From contig NZ_JADEXO010000073.1 in NCBI RefSeq assembly GCF_015207105.1, positions 1 to 32,111 of the forward strand: a stretch of 32,111 nucleotides of DNA. Direction: 5' to 3'. Below, one piece after another: positions 31,780-32,111 of this stretch (positions are counted from its first letter, which is position 1; every line of letters starts with the position of its first letter). The stretch is from a cf. Phormidesmis sp. LEGE 11477 (GTDB taxonomy: Bacteria > Cyanobacteriota > Cyanobacteriia > Phormidesmidales > Phormidesmidaceae). The translations under genes and the position numbers were made by a program. Below the pieces are notes generated by a model, which was not told the DNA's origin, made no database searches, and saw only the letters and a program-made list of their open reading frames with translations.

Positions 31780-32111
31780 ATGGCTAACTTTAACGACGTC
31801 GATACGTTTGCTGAGCTACAACAGGCGCTGCTAGCTTCTAAGAATAACGGTCAAGCTGACACCATCAACATCACAGGCGATATTACCTTGAGCGGTCTGC
31901 TGCCGCTGATTGAAGAAGAGTCTGCACTAACGATTACAGGGGCAGGTTCCAACTTCACAATTAACGGAGATAATGCCCACCGGCTTTTCTTCGTGAAAAG
32001 CGGCACAGTGAACTTTAGCAATCTAGTGTTTGCTGAAGGCTTGGCGAGGGGCGGGGATGGTAATAGTGGCGGCGCGGGGATGGGCGGTGCCTTGTTTATC
32101 TATGATGGGAC
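31780..32111 (+). CDS. Gly-rich beta-helix protein, N-terminus (partial at window edge)
   Basis: An open frame from ATG 31780 (MANFNDVDTFAELQQALLAS) runs off the right edge with about 110 residues visible. The sequence reads as right-handed beta-helix rungs: INITGDITLSGLLPLIEEES, LTITGAGSNFTINGDN, VNFSNLVFAEG, and a Gly-rich turn ending AGMGGALFIYDG typical of polymorphic-outer-membrane-like or calcium-binding beta-helix proteins. There is no N-terminal signal peptide, so if exported it might use a C-terminal type I secretion signal lying outside the window; this is inference. The ribosome-binding site is weak. Function unknown. Confidence 0.65.
   Translation, partial: MANFNDVDTFAELQQALLASKNNGQADTINITGDITLSGLLPLIEEESALTITGAGSNFTINGDNAHRLFFVKSGTVNFSNLVFAEGLARGGDGNSGGAGMGGALFIYDG

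Noticed and set aside
1-32111. tRNA, rRNA, insertion sequence or prophage genes
   Set aside because: No transposase, integrase, phage structural gene or cloverleaf-like sequence was recognised by eye; a covariance-model search would be needed to exclude small RNAs.

Overview
The window looks like a chromosomal piece of a cyanobacterium. The palindromic octamer GCGATCGC (HIP1), a hallmark of many cyanobacterial genomes, recurs in and between genes on both halves. The gene families also fit: PIN/TRAM membrane protein, HemW, Uma2 nuclease, Nif11 leader-like protein, retropepsin pair, cyanobacterial-style two-partner secretion, CHAT and AAA-like/WD40 proteins. I cannot name the genus; a filamentous or Leptolyngbya-like lineage is only a guess.

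Layout. (a) 1-4012, + strand: a catabolic or salvage operon with the tail of a probable flavin monooxygenase, an NCS1 nucleobase-type permease, a short-chain dehydrogenase and a metal-dependent amidohydrolase. (b) 4129-5351, - strand: a retropepsin-like aspartic protease with a small partner, then a GNAT acetyltransferase. (c) 5481-10836: core genes, with PIN/TRAM protein and HemW transcribed divergently, then serA, prmA and a small membrane protein packed together. (d) 10888-14825: accessory genes comprising a Uma2 nuclease, a LysR regulator facing a thioredoxin-reductase-like flavoprotein with a twin-arginine leader, a decayed EamA/DMT transporter and a stand-alone Nif11-type peptide. (e) 14961-23704: a two-partner secretion locus in which the transporter (TpsB) is translationally coupled to an unusual pseudokinase-membrane-periplasmic binding protein fusion; the large FHA-type exoprotein (TpsA) lies convergently. 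(f) 23840-30448, - strand: a TIGR03032-family protein, a broken AAA-like fragment, and a two-gene operon of a CHAT protease-ATPase and an AAA-like ATPase with about 14 nearly identical WD40 repeats. (g) 30883-32111, + strand: a small secreted repeat protein, a truncated TIGR03032 N-terminus and the start of a Gly-rich beta-helix protein cut by the window edge.

The most interesting part is the CHAT-AAA / AAA-WD40 operon at 25191-30448. It has the parts of an NLR/STAND-like conflict or recognition system: a protease effector with an intact His-Cys dyad, two P-loop ATPase modules, and a WD40 sensor whose repeats are almost identical except at a few positions. That pattern resembles the concerted evolution of fungal NLR WD40 recognition arrays. 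The second most unusual item is the pseudokinase-PBP receptor fused by overlapping codons to a TpsB that itself carries a membrane anchor and a long disordered linker. Together with the remnants of duplicated genes, 13.8-32 kb reads as a fast-evolving surface/recognition region beside a stable core-gene block.
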